A stretch of 64,000 nt of DNA from the NCBI GenBank assembly GCA_009996515.1, contig JAACZV010000004.1, positions 1 through 64,000 of the forward strand. The letters run 5' to 3'. Each line of letters begins with the position of its first letter. Within the stretch, counting starts at the first letter, position 1. Under the pieces are notes generated by a model. It was not told the DNA's origin, did no database searches, and saw only the letters and a program-made list of their open reading frames with translations. The stretch comes from Comamonadaceae bacterium. GTDB lineage: Bacteria; Pseudomonadota; Gammaproteobacteria; Burkholderiales; Burkholderiaceae_C. A program made the position numbers and the translations under genes. Shown in pieces: positions 19,145 through 27,104 of this stretch.

Positions 19145-19495
19145 TCAGCGCAGCCGGTCCGTCTCGAACGCGATGCGGCTCACCGTGCCGTCGCCGTTGC
19201 GATACAGCCGCACGCGGCGCAGGCCGTCGGGGCTGACCAGCAGCTCGGCGTTCTCGGCCCGCCAGGGTTCCAGCGGGCTCTCGTCCACGCTGACGCCCAG
19301 GCGGCGCGCGCCGACGTGGACCTTCAACGTGCGGCCATCCTCCAGCAGGTACTCGCCCTGGGCGCTGCGCAGCAGGCTGCGCTCGGCCACCGCCGGCACG
19401 GTGGGTTCCTGGGCGCCCGCAGGCGCGGCGAGCGACAGCAGTGCGAGCAGCGGGGCCGTCAGCATCAGGTGGCGCGGATTCGTCCAGATCTTCAT
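19145..19495 (-). CDS. Exported hypothetical protein, 116 aa
   Basis: A small secreted protein that I do not recognise. It has a clear signal peptide (MKIWTNPRHLMLTAPLLALL, cleavage after PAGAQ). The mature part of about 87 residues is beta-rich, with LLRSAQGEYLLEDGRTLKV and a final segment RLYRNGDGTVSRIAFE. AAGGAGT lies eight bases before ATG 19495. It is convergent with the S53 peptidase and separated from the next leftward gene by about 185 bases, so it is probably a monocistronic unit. Short secreted proteins with a similar layout are common beside envelope genes in Burkholderiales, but no function can be assigned. Confidence 0.7.
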   Translation of the reverse strand: MKIWTNPRHLMLTAPLLALLSLAAPAGAQEPTVPAVAERSLLRSAQGEYLLEDGRTLKVHVGARRLGVSVDESPLEPWRAENAELLVSPDGLRRVRLYRNGDGTVSRIAFETDRLR

Positions 19496-19681
19496 GGCGG
19501 GGTACTCCTTGGGTTTCCGAGGCCGGTCGCCTCGTCAAGCCCTCTGGTGCAAGCCGCATGCCAGCCCGTAGCGCCGCTCAAGCCAGCCCGAACGCCGCTT
19601 CTCAGCGGTGCGCGCACCAGCACTGGGCCCGCATGCCCCCGCATCGCGCCGCCCTGCCTTGCGGTGGCGCGGGCCGCCGCC

Positions 19682-20578
19682 TCAGGCGTCGTCCCAGAGC
19701 CCGCTCATCAGCCGTTCGGGCCGCTGCGTCGCCCGGACGAAGGCGCAGCTGGACCAGTGGGCCATGGGAACGTCCAGGCCCGCGAAGATGCCGTAGTCCG
19801 GCCCGGCCTCGATGACGCCCCCCGCGTTCAGGCTCTCGCCGACACGGATGGCCCGTGCGGCGCGGATGTCGCCGCTGGCGCGCACGCCCCAGCCGGCGCG
19901 CAGATGGCCGTCGCACTGCACGGTGCCGGCGACCTCCAGGCCGCGCGCGATGAAGGCGTCGCCGGCGACCAGCAGGTCGCCCTGCAGCTTCAGGCCGGCG
20001 CCGCAGCGCAGCTCGCCCTGGGTCGTGACGTCGCCACCCACCGTGAGCTGGCCCGCCACGCGCACCGCCTCGCCGCCGCGCAAGGCCCCGCCCACGCGCA
20101 GTTCGCCCTCGCAGGCCAGGGCCTGCGACACCTCCAGGCTCCAGCCCACGCGGCCGCCCGAGCCCACGCTGAACTCGCCCTCGCAGCGCAGCCCGCCCTC
20201 CACCTTCAGCTCGCGCCCCACCTGCAGCGCGCCGCCCAGTTGGGCGGCGCCGCCCACCAGCAGGTCGCCACCGGTGCGCAGCAGCCCCGACACCTCGACA
20301 TGGCCGCGGCAACGCAGCGTGCCGGCGAACACCAGCGCGTCGGCGACCAGGTGGTCGACCTCCAGCACCTCGTCCGTGGGCCCCAGCTGGTCCAGCAGCC
20401 AGCAGGCGTCGCTGACCCGCCCCTCGTCCACCAGGTCGTTGAGCAGCGTCTGGTAGTCGCTGACCTGCGCCTGCCGGCGCAGAAACCACCGGTAGCCATC
20501 GCTGCACGGGCGCTTGGCCCGGATCAGCGTGCGGTCCACCTCAATCCTCGCGGCGTTCATCATGTCCAGAATCCCCAT
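19682..20578 (-). CDS. Bactofilin-like beta-helix protein
   Basis: A 298-residue cytoplasmic protein. Residues 1-75 are helical and charged; residues 75-270 form an almost uninterrupted series of short beta-strand turns with a V-x-G/G-x-L rhythm (for example VFAGTLRCRGHVEVSGLLRT and LRVGGALRGGEAVRVAGQLT). This is the right-handed beta-helix pattern of bactofilin/polymer-forming proteins (DUF583 type). Such proteins polymerise into scaffolds. The repeat tract is longer than a canonical bactofilin (about 110 residues). ATG 20578 overlaps the end of the upstream stress-protein gene by 19 bases. The scaffold role is inferred from fold only. Confidence 0.65.
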   Translation of the reverse strand: MGILDMMNAARIEVDRTLIRAKRPCSDGYRWFLRRQAQVSDYQTLLNDLVDEGRVSDACWLLDQLGPTDEVLEVDHLVADALVFAGTLRCRGHVEVSGLLRTGGDLLVGGAAQLGGALQVGRELKVEGGLRCEGEFSVGSGGRVGWSLEVSQALACEGELRVGGALRGGEAVRVAGQLTVGGDVTTQGELRCGAGLKLQGDLLVAGDAFIARGLEVAGTVQCDGHLRAGWGVRASGDIRAARAIRVGESLNAGGVIEAGPDYGIFAGLDVPMAHWSSCAFVRATQRPERLMSGLWDDA

Positions 20579-21552
20579 TGACCTTTCAGCCCCCGCGGGG
20601 GCGTTTCCGCCCGTGCCGCCGAATGCGGAATCACGAGCACGTCGCCGCTCAACCAGCGCGCCAGGTACTGGGCCAGCGCCGGCCAGGGCAGCGGCCACCA
20701 GCGCCTGCGCGCGCCCAGGCCCACCACCACCAGGTCGTGGCGACCGCCGATGTGGCGCCGGCCGACGGCGTCCGGCACCACGCCATGCACCAGCGTGTGC
20801 GTCACGCCCGGCACGGCGTCGCCCAGCCCGGCGGCCAGCGCCGCCAGCCGCTGGCGCAGCACGACCCAGGAACGGCGCCGCATGCGCTCCAGCACCGACG
20901 GCGGCGCCGACGCGCGGTGACCGCCGGCGTGCTCCTGGAGGTCGGTGACGTGCAGCAGCTCCAGCGGCGAGCGCGGCGCCAGCCTGCGGGCCCAGTGCAG
21001 CAGCTCCGCCGAGCCCGGGCCCAGCGAGACGGGCACCAGCACGCTGTCATAGCCGCCCTGGCCGTCCAGGTTGCCGCTGCCCATGACCAGCACGGGCCGG
21101 GCGCGAAGCGCGATCAGCGTGCGCAGCAGGTCGCGCTCGCGCAGGCCCGGGCGCCAGGCGCGTGCCGACCGGGCCATGCAGACCAGCGCGCAATCCTCGA
21201 CCTGCTGGCGCAGCGCCTGCAGGTCCGGCATCTCGGCATCCACCGTCTCCACCGGCCGGCCCAGCATCCGCCCGAGGTGGCGGGCGCGCTGCTTCAGCCG
21301 CGCCAGCGGGCGCTCGAACGGACCGCCGCGGCTGGAGCCATCGGCCAGGCGCAGCCGCGCACCGCTGAAGCGGGCCAGCGCGGCGACCTTCTCGAGGAAG
21401 CCCTCGGCTTCCGCCCCCGGGCTGGTGATGACCAGAATGACGCGGTTGGCCAGCCACGGCAGCGGCTCCGCCGGCTGCGCACCGCTGGCGCGGCCCATGC
21501 CGGGGAAGGGAAGCACCACGCCCGCAGGGGCTTGCCGCTGCAGCTCAGCCAT
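20560..21552 (-). CDS. Universal stress protein family protein (divergent, 330 aa)
   Basis: A two-domain, soluble protein related to tandem universal stress proteins. Segments such as VILVITSPGAEAEGFLEKVA, SVLVPVSLGPGSAELLHWAR and VVVGLGARR resemble UspA strands and helices. The ATP-binding G-2x-G-9x-G(S/T) motif is degenerate in the C-terminal domain, so nucleotide binding is doubtful. It overlaps the gene upstream (21545-22477) by 8 bases and the beta-helix gene downstream by 19 bases, so the three are translationally linked. Stress-protein clusters like this are often induced under oxygen limitation or energy stress; no FNR-type site was recognised here. Confidence 0.7.
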   Translation of the reverse strand: MAELQRQAPAGVVLPFPGMGRASGAQPAEPLPWLANRVILVITSPGAEAEGFLEKVAALARFSGARLRLADGSSRGGPFERPLARLKQRARHLGRMLGRPVETVDAEMPDLQALRQQVEDCALVCMARSARAWRPGLRERDLLRTLIALRARPVLVMGSGNLDGQGGYDSVLVPVSLGPGSAELLHWARRLAPRSPLELLHVTDLQEHAGGHRASAPPSVLERMRRRSWVVLRQRLAALAAGLGDAVPGVTHTLVHGVVPDAVGRRHIGGRHDLVVVGLGARRRWWPLPWPALAQYLARWLSGDVLVIPHSAARAETPPRGLKGQWGFWT

Positions 21553-22477
21553 GGCGGTTCTCCTTGGACGCGGCCAGCGCCAGCAGCGAGGCCCGGCCGC
21601 GCCGCGCGAGCCGCTCGTAGCTGCCGCGCTCGCGCTCCGGGTCGGACAGGAAGGCCAGGTCGCAGGACAGCTCCCGGGTCAGCCGTTCGCGCAGCGAGCG
21701 CCGCAGCAGCCGCTCCATCAGCGTCGGCGGCCGGTAGGGCGCGATGACCAAGTCGGCGCCGCTGAAGTTGGCCTGGTTGCGGATGCGCAGCGCGGTGCTG
21801 GCGGTGTTGAAGGCCAGCACGGAGCGGTTCAGCCGCGTGCTCAGGTAGTTGGAATGCACGACGCGCTCGGTGCCGCCGTCCTGCGGCCCCGGCGGCGGCC
21901 ATTCGCTGCGGCCCGGGGCTTCGGGCCCCGCGGGCCGCGCACGCTGCGGGCCGACGAAGAACATCTCCCGTGCACCGCCCTGCGCCAGCTGGCGGGCCAG
22001 CGCGACCGAGCGCTCGGCGTCGCGCGCCGTGCCATAGGGCAGCAGCGCCATCCTGCCGCCCTCCCCGGCGGGCCGGTTGACGACCAGGGTGGGGCAGGCC
22101 CGCACGTCCAGCAGGCTGCGGCGGCCGAACAGCAGCGCGGCCAGGCCACGCAGCAGCCCCGGCTCGGCCAGCGGCCGGCGTGCCGTGTCGCGGTCCAGCA
22201 CCATGACGAGTTGCTGGGCCCCCTCCTCGAGCAGCGCCAGCAGCTGCACCTCGCTCAGCTCGGGATGCGCCACCTCGACGCCATGCCGCCGCCCCAGTTG
22301 CGCGGCGCGCAGCGCGAGGCGGTGGTGGTAGTCGGAAGGCTGGTCGGCATCGCCCGCGGGGCGGTGCACCACATACAGCAGGGCCTGGTGGCGGGCGGCG
22401 ATCTCCGCGGCCCGCTCGACGGCGTTCTCCGAGGCCTGGGAGAACGTCGCTACGGTCAACACATATTTGATGGTCAC
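21545..22477 (-). CDS. Universal stress protein family protein (divergent, 310 aa)
   Basis: The first gene of a three-gene coupled group. The N-terminal domain begins MTIKYVLTVATFSQASENAV, the usual strand-helix entry of UspA, and continues AAEIAARHQALLYVVH. A second Usp-like domain starts near residue 140 (GRMALLPYGTARDAERSVAL) and ends with a segment ADLVIAPYRPPTLMERLLRR that lacks the glycine-rich ATP loop. It is thus probably of the non-ATP-binding type. The function in stress physiology is inferred from family; no specific partner is known. Confidence 0.7.
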   Translation of the reverse strand: MTIKYVLTVATFSQASENAVERAAEIAARHQALLYVVHRPAGDADQPSDYHHRLALRAAQLGRRHGVEVAHPELSEVQLLALLEEGAQQLVMVLDRDTARRPLAEPGLLRGLAALLFGRRSLLDVRACPTLVVNRPAGEGGRMALLPYGTARDAERSVALARQLAQGGAREMFFVGPQRARPAGPEAPGRSEWPPPGPQDGGTERVVHSNYLSTRLNRSVLAFNTASTALRIRNQANFSGADLVIAPYRPPTLMERLLRRSLRERLTRELSCDLAFLSDPERERGSYERLARRGRASLLALAASKENRHG

Positions 22478-22562
22478 GGTCGGTTCCAGACGAAGCCATG
22501 CCTCCGGGCGAGCGGACTCGCGCGGACGGACGGGTTGAGGGCAGGTGGCGGGGCGCGGTCGA

Positions 22563-22964
22563 CTAGGTCGAGTAGTCGCCGCTGGCCTCGGGCTGGAACA
22601 GGATGGCGTCTATGGTCATGCGCCGTTGCACGCCGGCCGGCGTGGTCCAGTCCACGGTCGTTCCCGCCTCACGGCCCAGCAGCGCCGAACCGACGGGGGA
22701 CAGCACCGAGATGAAGCCCGCCATGGGCTCTGCGTCGCTGGGGTAGCACAGCGTCAGCTTCTGCGGCGCATCGCCGCCGCCGTGCGACACGGCGACCTGG
22801 CTGTACATGGTGACCACCTGCTGCGGAATGGCCGGCGAGGGGACCACCGTGGCCTCCTCCAGCAGTTCCATCAGGGGGTCGGGCAGCACGCCGCCGTTGA
22901 GCTTCAGCAGACGTGCACGGTCGAGTTCGGTAAGCAGCAACTCACCGCTGAGGATGGCAGACAT
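22563..22964 (-). CDS. Rnk-like GreA/GreB-family transcription factor
   Basis: A 133-residue protein with a C-terminal GreA/GreB FKBP-like domain (VTMYSQVAVSHGG..., LTLCYPSDAEPMAGFISVLS, GSALLGREAGTTVDW). The N-terminal part is a short helical region rather than the long coiled coil of GreA. This layout matches Rnk, called regulator of nucleoside diphosphate kinase, which binds RNA polymerase but does not stimulate transcript cleavage. It lies upstream of the stress-protein group, 85 bases away, and may share a transcript with it. The sequence is complete and unremarkable. Confidence 0.8.
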   Translation of the reverse strand: MSAILSGELLLTELDRARLLKLNGGVLPDPLMELLEEATVVPSPAIPQQVVTMYSQVAVSHGGGDAPQKLTLCYPSDAEPMAGFISVLSPVGSALLGREAGTTVDWTTPAGVQRRMTIDAILFQPEASGDYST

Positions 22965-23073
22965 GGCGACTCCTGGAAACGCCGCTGCCCGGCAGGCAGC
23001 GTCGATGGCGCAGAGCTTGTGGGCCCGGCGATAGGAGTGGTGCGCGAAAAGGGAGGGAGGGGTATCGCCGGGC

Positions 23074-23199
23074 TTAGGAATCTGCGTCCGTGGGACGGAC
23101 GCAGCGGTCGCCGGTCTGGAGCGTCGACGTCATGCGCGCAGCCAGGCCGCGCTTCTGGGCGAAGCAGGCGATGGTGGCTGGGATGGCGCGGCTGAACAT
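23074..23199 (-). CDS. Possible small ORF, 41 aa, upstream of the Rnk gene
   Basis: An open frame ATG 23199 to TAA 23074 would encode a 41-residue basic peptide starting MFSRAIPATIACFAQKRGLA. It sits between the response-regulator gene and the Rnk gene on the same strand. Against it: the ATG lies only a few bases after a candidate -10 element with no clear ribosome binding site, and its end runs through a perfect hairpin. It may instead be part of a leader transcript. Confidence 0.3.
   Translation of the reverse strand: MFSRAIPATIACFAQKRGLAARMTSTLQTGDRCVRPTDADS
23082..23104. terminator. Perfect 10-bp hairpin in the Rnk leader
   Basis: CTGCGTCCGT GGG ACGGACGCAG forms a perfect 10-bp stem with a 3-base loop. 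On the leftward transcript it is followed by ATTCCTAAG, not a T-run, so it could be an attenuating or protecting structure rather than a classical terminator. Confidence 0.4.
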
Positions 23200-23206
23200 G
23201 GCCTGT

Positions 23207-23235
23207 ATTCTAAGGCTATAGCTGGATTCGGCCAA
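23207..23235 (-). promoter_or_regulatory. Candidate sigma-70 promoter for the Rnk / stress-protein genes
   Basis: On the minus strand TTGGCC (23235-23230) and TAGAAT (23212-23207) are separated by exactly 17 bases. The -10 matches consensus at five of six positions. It starts 11 bases after the stop of the response-regulator gene and faces the Rnk gene, which has no other obvious promoter. Confidence 0.45.
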
Positions 23236-23245
23236 GGCATAGGGT

Positions 23246-23866
23246 CTAGCCCGGCCGGCCGGCCAGCAGGGTCGCCACCTCCGCCGCCGATCGAACGCCC
23301 AGTTTGGCGAACACGCGCGCCCGGTGCACCTCCACCGTCCGCACCGACACGTTCAGCTCGTCGGCGATGACTTTGTTGAGCTTGCCCGCGGCCACGCGGG
23401 CCATGACCTCGCGCTCGCGTTCCGTCAGGCTAGCCAGCCGTGCGCTGCGCTCGGCGGCCTGGGCGCCTTCGGCCTGCATGGCGGCGTCCACCGCCAGCGC
23501 CTGCTCGATGCGGTCGGCCAGCGCGTTGTCGCTGTAGGGCTTCTCCAGGAAGTCGAAGGCGCCCTTCTTCAACGCCTCGACCACCATGGGGATGTCGCCA
23601 TGACCGGTCAGGAACAGCACCGGGTTCTTCAGCCGGCGCGCCAGCAGCTCGTCGTGCAGCCGCGTGCCGCTCATGGGCTCCATGCGCACGTCGAGCAGGA
23701 ACACGCCCTTGGGCGGCCCTTCGCCGTCCAGCGCCTGCAGCAACGCCGGCCCGCTGGCGAAGGCGCGCACGTCCAGGCCGCGCGAGCGCATCAGAAAGCT
23801 CAGCGCATCGCGCACGCCGGCGTCGTCGTCGACGAGATGGACGGTGCCCAGGCGGGGTTCAGGCAT
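23246..23866 (-). CDS. dctR: FixJ/NarL-type response regulator (DctR-like)
   Basis: A 206-residue regulator. The receiver (1-120) has DDDAG near the N-terminus, the phosphorylation Asp in GVFLLDVRMEPMSG, a Thr in FLTGHGDIP and Lys in FLEKPYSDN. A LuxR/FixJ helix-turn-helix follows (about 142-200): LTEREREVMARVAAGKLNKV and VRTVEVHRARVFAKLGVRSA. The start overlaps the kinase stop by 8 bases. Together with the adjacent PAS kinase and the divergent TRAP operon this matches the DctSR control system for dicarboxylate uptake in Rhodobacter and related bacteria. The symbol rests on this context. Confidence 0.85.
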   Translation of the reverse strand: MPEPRLGTVHLVDDDAGVRDALSFLMRSRGLDVRAFASGPALLQALDGEGPPKGVFLLDVRMEPMSGTRLHDELLARRLKNPVLFLTGHGDIPMVVEALKKGAFDFLEKPYSDNALADRIEQALAVDAAMQAEGAQAAERSARLASLTEREREVMARVAAGKLNKVIADELNVSVRTVEVHRARVFAKLGVRSAAEVATLLAGRPG

Positions 23867-25781
23867 GCACGCTCTCCCGGTGATGTTCGCGGTTCAGCGG
23901 CAGGCTGAAGGAGAACAGCGCGCCGCCACCGGCCGCCTCGCTGGCATCGAGCACGCCCTGGTGGGCCTCGACGATGGAGCGGCAGATGGCCAGCCCCATG
24001 CCCATGCCGTCGGACTTGGTGGAGTAGAACGGCGCGCACAGCTGCTCGATGCGCCGGCCCGCCAGGCCGGGGCCGTTGTCGCGCACGTCGATGCGGACGA
24101 AGTCACCGGCCAGATGGCTGCTGACGGCGATGCGCCGTCCCCCCTGGTCGCGGTCGCGCGCCAGCAGCGCGTCGGCCGCGTTGCGCACCAGGTTGATGAC
24201 GACCTGCTCGATGAGCACCGCGTCGGCCAGCACCGATGGCACATGGGGCGACAAGGCCAGCTCCAGCGTGATCTCGCGCTGCTGGGCCTCGCGGCGCAGC
24301 AGGTCCAGCGCGGCGCGGATGACCTCGTTGAGGTCGCAGGGCTCGTGGCGGGGCTCGCGCCGGGTCAGGAACTCGCGGATGCGCGCGACGATGCGGCCGG
24401 CATGCGCGGCCTGCTGGCCCAGGCGCTGCAGCGCGCCGAGCACGAGCTCGTCCTGCACGCCCAGCTTGGCCAGCGAGTTGCTGATGCCGGCGCCATAGCT
24501 GGCGATGGCCGTCAGCGGCTGGTTGAGCTCATGGGCCAGCGTGGACGCGACCTCGCCCAGCATGGTCAGCCTCGCGTTGTGGGCCAGGGTCTCGACCTGG
24601 CGGCGCTCGCGCTCCTCCAGCCGCTTGGCGCCGGTGATGTCGATGATGCTGCCCATCCAGCCGATCTGGCGGCCCGCGGCGTCCACCAGCGGCGACTCGA
24701 ACACCATCACGTCCACCATGCGGCCGCTGCTGTGCTGCCAGCGCGCCTCGTAGCCCTCGCGCGGCGCCTGGCCGGCGAGGTTGCGGCGGTTGCGCGCGCT
24801 CATCTCCTCGAAGGCGTCCGGCGGCCAGTAGGGCATGGGCGGCAGCAGGCCCACCAGCCGCTCGGCGGGCAGGCCCACCATGTCGCAGAAGGTGCGGTTC
24901 ACATACAGCAGCCGGCCGTCGAAATCGCGCGCGCGCAGCGCCACCAGCGCCGAGTCCTCCATCGCCCGGCGCCAGGCCGCCTCGGTGCGCCCGGCCACCT
25001 CGGCGCGCTGCAGCTGGCGCATCTGGCGGCGCAGCAGCCAGCTCGCGACGGCGATCAGCGGCAGGAAGCCGGCCACCAGCACCCAGGCCAGCGGCCGCAC
25101 GCCGTTGGCGACGGGGTCGCGCACGGTCAGCTCCAGCGCGGCATCGGTCAGCGCCTCCTGCGTCAGCGGGCTGGCGCGCAGCGGGCCGGTCAGCGCGACG
25201 CGGTAGCTGGGCCGCGGCGCCTGGGCCGCGCGCAGCGGCGATTCGGTGCTGGAGGCGATGACCTGGTCGGCGCTGTCCACCAGCTGCACGTCGTACTTGC
25301 GCGCCAGCCACCAGGGCACGCCGCGCTTGAGCAGCAGGGCCGGCGGGTAGCGCACGACCAGCGTGCCCTCGTTGCCCACCGGCGCCGTCAGGTGCAGCGA
25401 CAGGCCGTCGTCCAGCCGCCCGTCGTCGCCGCGGCCCGACACCTCGGCCAGCACGCGGTTGCGCGCGTCCAGCCAGGTCACCGACTGCCACAGCCGCCGC
25501 AGCCCGCCGTTGAGCTCGGCCTGGGCGGCCAGCGCCGCCTCGCCGGGCGCCTGGCCGACCAGGTCTTCCGCGAGCTGGCGCAGATGGCGCTGCTCGTCGG
25601 CGATGCGGTCGCGCAGCTGCGCCTCGGTGCTGAGCGCGTCGGAGATCAGCGTCTGGCGCTGCTGCTCCTGCTCGTCGGCCTCGTTGGCGCGCACCCAGGC
25701 CAGCACGCCCAGCACGAAGACCAGCGACAGGGCCAGCGGGGCCAGCCACAGGCTTCGGTGCAGCAACTCTCGGGGGCTCAT
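23859..25781 (-). CDS. dctS: PAS-containing sensor histidine kinase (DctS-like)
   Basis: A 640-residue membrane kinase. TM1 is at about residues 11-31, a periplasmic DctB/DctS-type sensor region at 32-225, TM2 near 228-247, a PAS domain at about 265-385 (ALVALRARDFDGRLLYVNRT), then HisKA with the acceptor in LAHELNQPLTAIASYG and an ATPase domain with NLVRNAADALL, DNGPGLAG and GMGMGLAICRSI. It likely detects C4-dicarboxylates and phosphorylates the overlapping response regulator. ATG 25781 (MSPRELLHRS) is preferred to GTG 25787. The gene is divergent from the TRAP binding protein, which it presumably controls. Confidence 0.88.
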   Translation of the reverse strand: MSPRELLHRSLWLAPLALSLVFVLGVLAWVRANEADEQEQQRQTLISDALSTEAQLRDRIADEQRHLRQLAEDLVGQAPGEAALAAQAELNGGLRRLWQSVTWLDARNRVLAEVSGRGDDGRLDDGLSLHLTAPVGNEGTLVVRYPPALLLKRGVPWWLARKYDVQLVDSADQVIASSTESPLRAAQAPRPSYRVALTGPLRASPLTQEALTDAALELTVRDPVANGVRPLAWVLVAGFLPLIAVASWLLRRQMRQLQRAEVAGRTEAAWRRAMEDSALVALRARDFDGRLLYVNRTFCDMVGLPAERLVGLLPPMPYWPPDAFEEMSARNRRNLAGQAPREGYEARWQHSSGRMVDVMVFESPLVDAAGRQIGWMGSIIDITGAKRLEERERRQVETLAHNARLTMLGEVASTLAHELNQPLTAIASYGAGISNSLAKLGVQDELVLGALQRLGQQAAHAGRIVARIREFLTRREPRHEPCDLNEVIRAALDLLRREAQQREITLELALSPHVPSVLADAVLIEQVVINLVRNAADALLARDRDQGGRRIAVSSHLAGDFVRIDVRDNGPGLAGRRIEQLCAPFYSTKSDGMGMGLAICRSIVEAHQGVLDASEAAGGGALFSFSLPLNREHHRESVHA

Positions 25782-25892
25782 GGCCACAGTCTAAGAAGCC
25801 GGCCGCAGGTTCGAAATGTGGAACTCCACAACTACCCGCCGCGCCGGCGGCTCGGAAGAATCCAGCCCATACCAAACCCTAGGAGACACACC
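25782..25892. promoter_or_regulatory. dctS-dctP divergent promoter region with inverted repeat
   Basis: This 111-base region must drive both the regulator genes and the TRAP operon. It contains an inverted repeat TGTGG AACT CCACA at 25817-25830, a plausible binding site for the FixJ-type regulator. The dctP Shine-Dalgarno AGGAGA lies near its right end. No sigma-54 GG/GC element was seen. Confidence 0.45.
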
Positions 25893-26903
25893 ATGGCCCT
25901 GCGCCGTCTCGTCCTTGCTTGCGCCGTCGCCGCAGTGGCGACCCTGCCCTTCGCCGCCCGGGCCCAGGCGCCCATCGTCATCAAGTTCAGCCACGTGGTG
26001 GCGCCCGACACGCCCAAGGGCAAGGGCGCGCAGCGCTTCAAGGAACTGGCCGAGCAGCGCACCAACGGCCGCGTGAAGGTGGAGGTCTACCCGAACAGCC
26101 AGCTCTACAAGGACAAGGAAGAGATGGAGGCGCTGCAGCTGGGCTCGGTCCAGATGCTGGCGCCGTCGCTGGCCAAGTTCGGCCCGCTGGGCGCCAAGGA
26201 GTTCGAGGTCGTCGACCTGCCCTTCATCTTCAAGGACACCGGGGCCTTCCGCGCCCTCACCGACGGCCCGCTGGGCGCCGAGCTGTTCAAGAAGCTGGAG
26301 CCCAAGGGCATCAAAGGCCTGGCCTACTGGGACAACGGCTTCCACATCATGAGCGCCAACAAGCCGCTGCACCATGTGGCGGACTTCAAGGGGCTGAAGA
26401 TGCGCATCCAGTCCAGCAAGGTGCTGGACGCGCAGATGCGCGCACTGGGCGCCATCCCGCAGGTGATGGCCTTCTCCGAGCTCTACCAGGCGCTGCAGAC
26501 CGGTGTCGTGGACGGCACCGAGGGCGTGCCCAGCAACTTCTACACGCAGAAGATCTACGAAGTGCAGAAGCACATGACGCTGTCCAACCACGGCCACCTG
26601 GCCTATGCGGTCATCGTCAACAAGAAGTTCTGGGACGGTCTGCCGGCCGACATCCGCAGCCAGCTCGAGAGCGCCATCAAGGACGCCACGGTCTACGCCA
26701 ACGCCATCGCCGCAACCGAGAACGCGACCGCGCTCGACAAGATCAAGGCCAGCGGCCGCGTGACCATCTACACGCCCACGCCGGCCGAGATCAACGAGTG
26801 GAAGAAGGCGCTGATGCCGGTGCACAAGGAGATGGAGGCGCGCGTCGGCAAGGCCACCATCGAGGCCGCCTACAAGGCCACCGGCTTCGTCGCGCCGAAA
26901 TAG
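25893..26903 (+). CDS. dctP: TRAP transporter substrate-binding protein
   Basis: A 336-residue periplasmic binding protein for a tripartite ATP-independent (TRAP) transporter. The signal peptide MALRRLVLACAVAAVATLPF ends at the AARAQ cleavage site. DctP-family landmarks include IKFSHVVAPDTPKGKGAQRF, AYWDNGFHIMSANK and GLKMRIQSS with the conserved Arg that binds the ligand carboxylate, plus LYQALQTGVVDGTEG. Likely ligands are succinate, fumarate or malate, judged from the DctSR pair next door. AGGAGA precedes ATG 25893. The permease genes follow after a 200-base gap that contains hairpin repeats, which may lower permease expression relative to the binding protein. Confidence 0.95.
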   Translation: MALRRLVLACAVAAVATLPFAARAQAPIVIKFSHVVAPDTPKGKGAQRFKELAEQRTNGRVKVEVYPNSQLYKDKEEMEALQLGSVQMLAPSLAKFGPLGAKEFEVVDLPFIFKDTGAFRALTDGPLGAELFKKLEPKGIKGLAYWDNGFHIMSANKPLHHVADFKGLKMRIQSSKVLDAQMRALGAIPQVMAFSELYQALQTGVVDGTEGVPSNFYTQKIYEVQKHMTLSNHGHLAYAVIVNKKFWDGLPADIRSQLESAIKDATVYANAIAATENATALDKIKASGRVTIYTPTPAEINEWKKALMPVHKEMEARVGKATIEAAYKATGFVAPK

Positions 26904-27061
26904 GCCCCCCGTACCGGCTGACGCCGGTCTTGCAGACCGCGCCGAGCCAGTGGCTCGGCTCTTCGCCAGGCACAAGCCGCCCACTGGGCGCCTTGTTTCC
27001 AGGCTCAGCCCCCCAGGGGGCAAGCCCGGCCTGGCGGAGCCAGTGCCGCGGCTTCGCTCGG
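26904..27061 (+). repeat. Hairpin-rich intergenic element between dctP and dctQ
   Basis: The gap holds several perfect stems: ACCGGC/GCCGGT, CCGAGCC AGT GGCTCGG and GCCCCCCAGGGGGC. Its first bases (CCCCGTACCGGCT..CGCCGG) and a CCAGTGGC segment match the minus strand of 35637-35722, suggesting a dispersed repeat family. It may stabilise or attenuate the transcript after dctP. Confidence 0.5.
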
Positions 27062-27104
27062 TCAATACACCGCCCGGCAGCCGCCGGCGCGGTCGGAGGA
27101 ACTC

